Assembly: GCF_019059575.1 (NCBI RefSeq) | Contig: NW_024882196.1 | Span: 273,501-337,500, forward strand | Reading direction: 5' to 3' | DNA from: Amphibalanus amphitrite | Lineage: Eukaryota; Arthropoda; Thecostraca; Balanomorpha; Balanidae | DNA length: 64,000 nt | Shown: in pieces, positions 61,505 to 64,000 of the stretch | Layout: each line of letters opens with the position of its first letter | Numbering within the stretch: position 1 is the first letter of the stretch | Made by a program: the position numbers and the translations under genes | The notes under the pieces: model-generated | The model's database searches: none | The model's input: the letters and a program-made list of their open reading frames with translations, nothing else | What the model was told of the DNA's origin: nothing

Positions 61505-62058
61505 CGCTGGGGGGGGGGGCATATAGTTGCCCCCCCTTTACTTCTACGACGATATCGTCGCAACGCGAAGAGATAGAGAGGCGAAACTTTGCACACATCT
61601 TTCTGAATACCTAGCCGAGGTTGTGTCCAAATTTGGTGTCGATCCCATTTGAAATGACGTCACAGTGACGTCATAAGTGAAATTATAGATTTGCGACTCT
61701 CATATTCCTCACGATACATCAGATATATGGGACCGAATATAAAGGGTCGATTATTGGTCAGAAACTGGATGGAAGTGTAGTTAGATGTTTTAGGATGACA
61801 GCAGGTGCTGTCTAGTTCATTTACAGTTGAGTTTCATGCTCAGCGTCATCAGAAACGGTCCATATCGGAAAACGACAAAACTTTATGACGTCACTGTGAC
61901 GTCATCTTAGGTGCTACAACCACCAAACTTTCCTCAAACATTGCCTAGGTATTCATTTGAAGCTATGCCAAGTTTCACGTTCGTAGCTCATTTGGTTTCG
62001 GAGATATTTCACAAAACGTAAAGGGGGGGGGGCAACTTTATGCCCCCCAGCGGCTCGT
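61505..62058. repeat. Unbroken inverted copy of the 28546-33618 element
   Basis: Inverted relative to 28546-33618 and continuous where that copy is split by the TA element. Both ends have G-run/C-run hairpins (around CATATAGTTGCC and CAACTTTATGCC). It keeps both TGACGTCA pairs (61654-61673 and 61885-61905). The TTAA borders are not evident, so the outer ends are degraded. Confidence 0.85.
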
Positions 62059-62658
62059 GGGATAGTTGGGTTCATATTGTGACCCTTAGTGACCTGACCT
62101 CTTTGACCTGACCTGGCATCAGTGACCTCTTTAGGCAGCATATGTATTGGGCAACCACGCTCCATCGATGTTTTTCGATAACATGCCTTTTATTTGATGT
62201 GTTAACTGACTGCAACGCATTCCTTAGACTAAATCGGTGAAAAAATGCAACCTTTGACCTGACTTGTGACGTCATGGGTTGCACCTAGGTCAACGAAACC
62301 TGGAAACAAGGTTCGATAGCCCCTGATAGGGCTATCGAACGTTCTTCGAATTTTCAAAATCGGTCGGTAACTTTTCGAGATCTCAGGTGGAGGACGAAAC
62401 GGCTGCACCACCCCATCAGGTGGTAGGGTCCGCCAATAGCCCAACGGGGCGCGAATTATTTACTCATTCATACAGTGTCATCTATTTTGAGAACACCTTT
62501 CTCACGCCATGACATGGTCCTCTCGTAATAGATCGAGATGAGGAGAGTGTTTTCACGCCTCCTTATGCACGGCTCTATAGTGTCATTGAGCTATCAACTG
62601 TCAGCGGTTTTCGGACAATGAAGGAAGGCTTTTGGTCGTTTTTAGGTAAGATGGGTCA
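62059..62658. other. Stretch with repeat-like motifs, no gene
   Basis: Contains TGACCTGACCT runs near 62090-62125 and a GTTCGATAGCCCCTGATAGG hairpin near 62312-62341. No gene recognised. Confidence 0.45.
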
Positions 62659-62666
62659 GATCATTT

Positions 62667-64000
62667 CAGTGGCGGATCCAGAGGGAGGGCATGAGGGCCA
62701 TTCTTCCCCCCCCCCTGGGCCTCCAGGGGGCCCATCACGAAGTTTTTTTTCTTCAATTCATCACGGACGTCACCGACGGGAGATTTAACCCAGAGGTCTC
62801 CTAAGGGGGCACCATCCAGAAGGTCTATCGGAATAGAGTACCGTTTTCGGGGTCTACCGGAGGCCCATTTCTGTCCCTCGCCTCGTTTTTTTTAGTTTAG
62901 TTGAGTCTTTTAGTTTTTAGTTTAATATTGTCCATCTATTTCCATCCCGAGGTCCGCGGGGGCACCATCTCGAGTTCTCAGGGGGCACTATCCCGAGTTC
63001 TCCACAGGCACCATCCCAAGGTCGGAGAGGGCACCATCTCGAGGGTCCGGGGCACCATCCCAAGGTCTCCGGCGGCACCATCGCGAGGTCTGAGGGCACC
63101 ATCCCGAGGTCTCCGGGGGCACAATTCCAAGTTTCCAGGGGCACTTTTCCGAAATCCGAGGTCTGAAGGAGCACTCTCCCCGGGTCTGAGGGGGCACCAT
63201 CTCGAAGTCTCAGGGCCCAGGGGCACCATCCCGAGGTCTCAGGGGCCGTTTGATCCGCGCCGTCCTGGGGGGTCGTTTTTACGCCCCCCTAGGTTTTTCG
63301 CGAATATCTAAAAAAAACGGCGACGCGCAGCGCCGCTGTTTTAGATACACTCGTTCCGACATCTTTTTCGCACATGCTATGAAAATTTCAGATCCCGGTC
63401 ATTCAAGGTCAGGTCACCATGTAACGTCAAGTGACCTTACCTCAGAAAAAGTTAGAAAGCTCGCTGTAGCTACACCGACTGACCGACTGAGCGATCACTT
63501 TGAAACTTTCAGTACTTGCTTAGGGTAACAGTATGTATAAAATGGATATCTCGGATTTTTTAATATCTGTGAGTTGTGACCTAAGGTCAGGTCAATTTTG
63601 CGACTGCTCCATGTAAGTCAATGGGAGAAAATTGAAATGAGCCTCTTTTGGCCGAATGTCGTTCTACACCCTCACAAACATCGGTTCATATGTAAACATG
63701 ACACTCTGAATCGGAAAATTGCACCTGTGCCCCTTTGTGTGCCCCTGAGGTCATCTCAGGTCATGAAAGGTGTTCAGCAGTTTTTTTACTATAACTTTTG
63801 ATTTGACAGAGACGTGCTAGAGCGGTGAAAACACGGGGGCTAAACCGTTGATCTGAGGTCACATTTGAGGTCAATCAGAGCGGTGCCCTCTGGGGGCTAA
63901 ACCGTTGATCTGAGGTCAAATTTGAGGACATGTTGGCGAAAGAGCGTTAAAAGAGCTATCGAATGCGCTTTTCCACGGCGCTGTAGCTCTATTGGTTCCA
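62667..64000. mobile_element. Left end and interior of a hAT element running off the edge
   Basis: CAGTGGCGGATCCAGAGGGA at 62667 is a typical hAT terminus, preceded by GATCATTT. Inside it are a C-run, a 22-23 bp minisatellite (62950-63240), a G-run/C-run hairpin (63266-63291) and a core (63290-63760) homologous to the interior of the hAT element at 20589-22018. At 63836-63930 a GGGGCTAAACCGTTGATCTG unit is directly repeated. The right end is outside the window, so the extent is an inference. Confidence 0.6.
62950..63240. repeat. 22-23 bp minisatellite (GGGGCACCATCCCGAGGTCTC)
   Basis: About twelve degenerate units of GGGGCACCATCCCGAGGTCTC type. The complement contains GATGGTGCCCC, close to the core of the minisatellites at 51660 and 55490. 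Confidence 0.9.

Overview
The window looks like animal nuclear DNA, most likely from an arthropod. It is intron-rich, has GT-AG introns, carries one recognisable host gene, and is packed with nested DNA transposons, a LINE, a short retroposon and several satellites. A crustacean such as a barnacle would fit, but nothing here proves the taxon.

Host gene. Four exons on the minus strand spell the N-terminal part of an M13 (neprilysin/ECE-like) type II membrane zinc metalloprotease. Exon 1 (45056-44802) has a strong Kozak start and a membrane anchor. Exon 2 (9210-9000) has the CDDFFRHACGGW block, and exons 3 (6496-6383) and 4 (6127-5922) follow. All intron phases match, giving 262 residues. Intron 1 is about 35.6 kb and holds most of the transposons seen. 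The catalytic exons are not in the window: the gene runs left into a TAGGG satellite and either continues past the edge or is cut there.

Layout. 1-5755: four TAGGG-pentamer blocks alternating with a 0.65-0.74 kb spacer, one spacer broken by a retroposed LINE tail. 5756-9210: exons 4-2, with a hAT element (8-bp target duplication, TSD) in intron 2. 9211-44801: intron 1, with a 315-bp retroposon, (GA)n and (AT)n tracts, a 1.43-kb hAT element, a 336-bp near-perfect palindrome, TTAA-target elements, minisatellites, a four-deep nest (28546-33618), a LINE inside a TTAA element, a hairpin, and a second TAGAG-type hAT element. 45057-51477: upstream of the gene, with a foldback element (46970-49127) and a second 321-bp retroposon. 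51486-59255: a 7.8-kb hAT composite defined by an 8-bp TSD, containing a 21-bp minisatellite and several younger insertions. 59256-64000: further AGGTCA-rich repeat copies and the start of another hAT element running off the edge.

The main novelty is the mobile DNA. Elements with different ends (TTAA, hAT, TA) share internal modules: G-run/C-run terminal hairpins, an ATATCTC..GAAAC..CTGAAACTT module, AGGTCA arrays and paired TGACGTCA palindromes. Three minisatellites associated with hAT ends share a GGTGCC-type core. TSDs and empty paralogous sites give a relative insertion order. No rRNA gene, intact tRNA, CRISPR array, retrovirus-like or capsid-bearing element was recognised.
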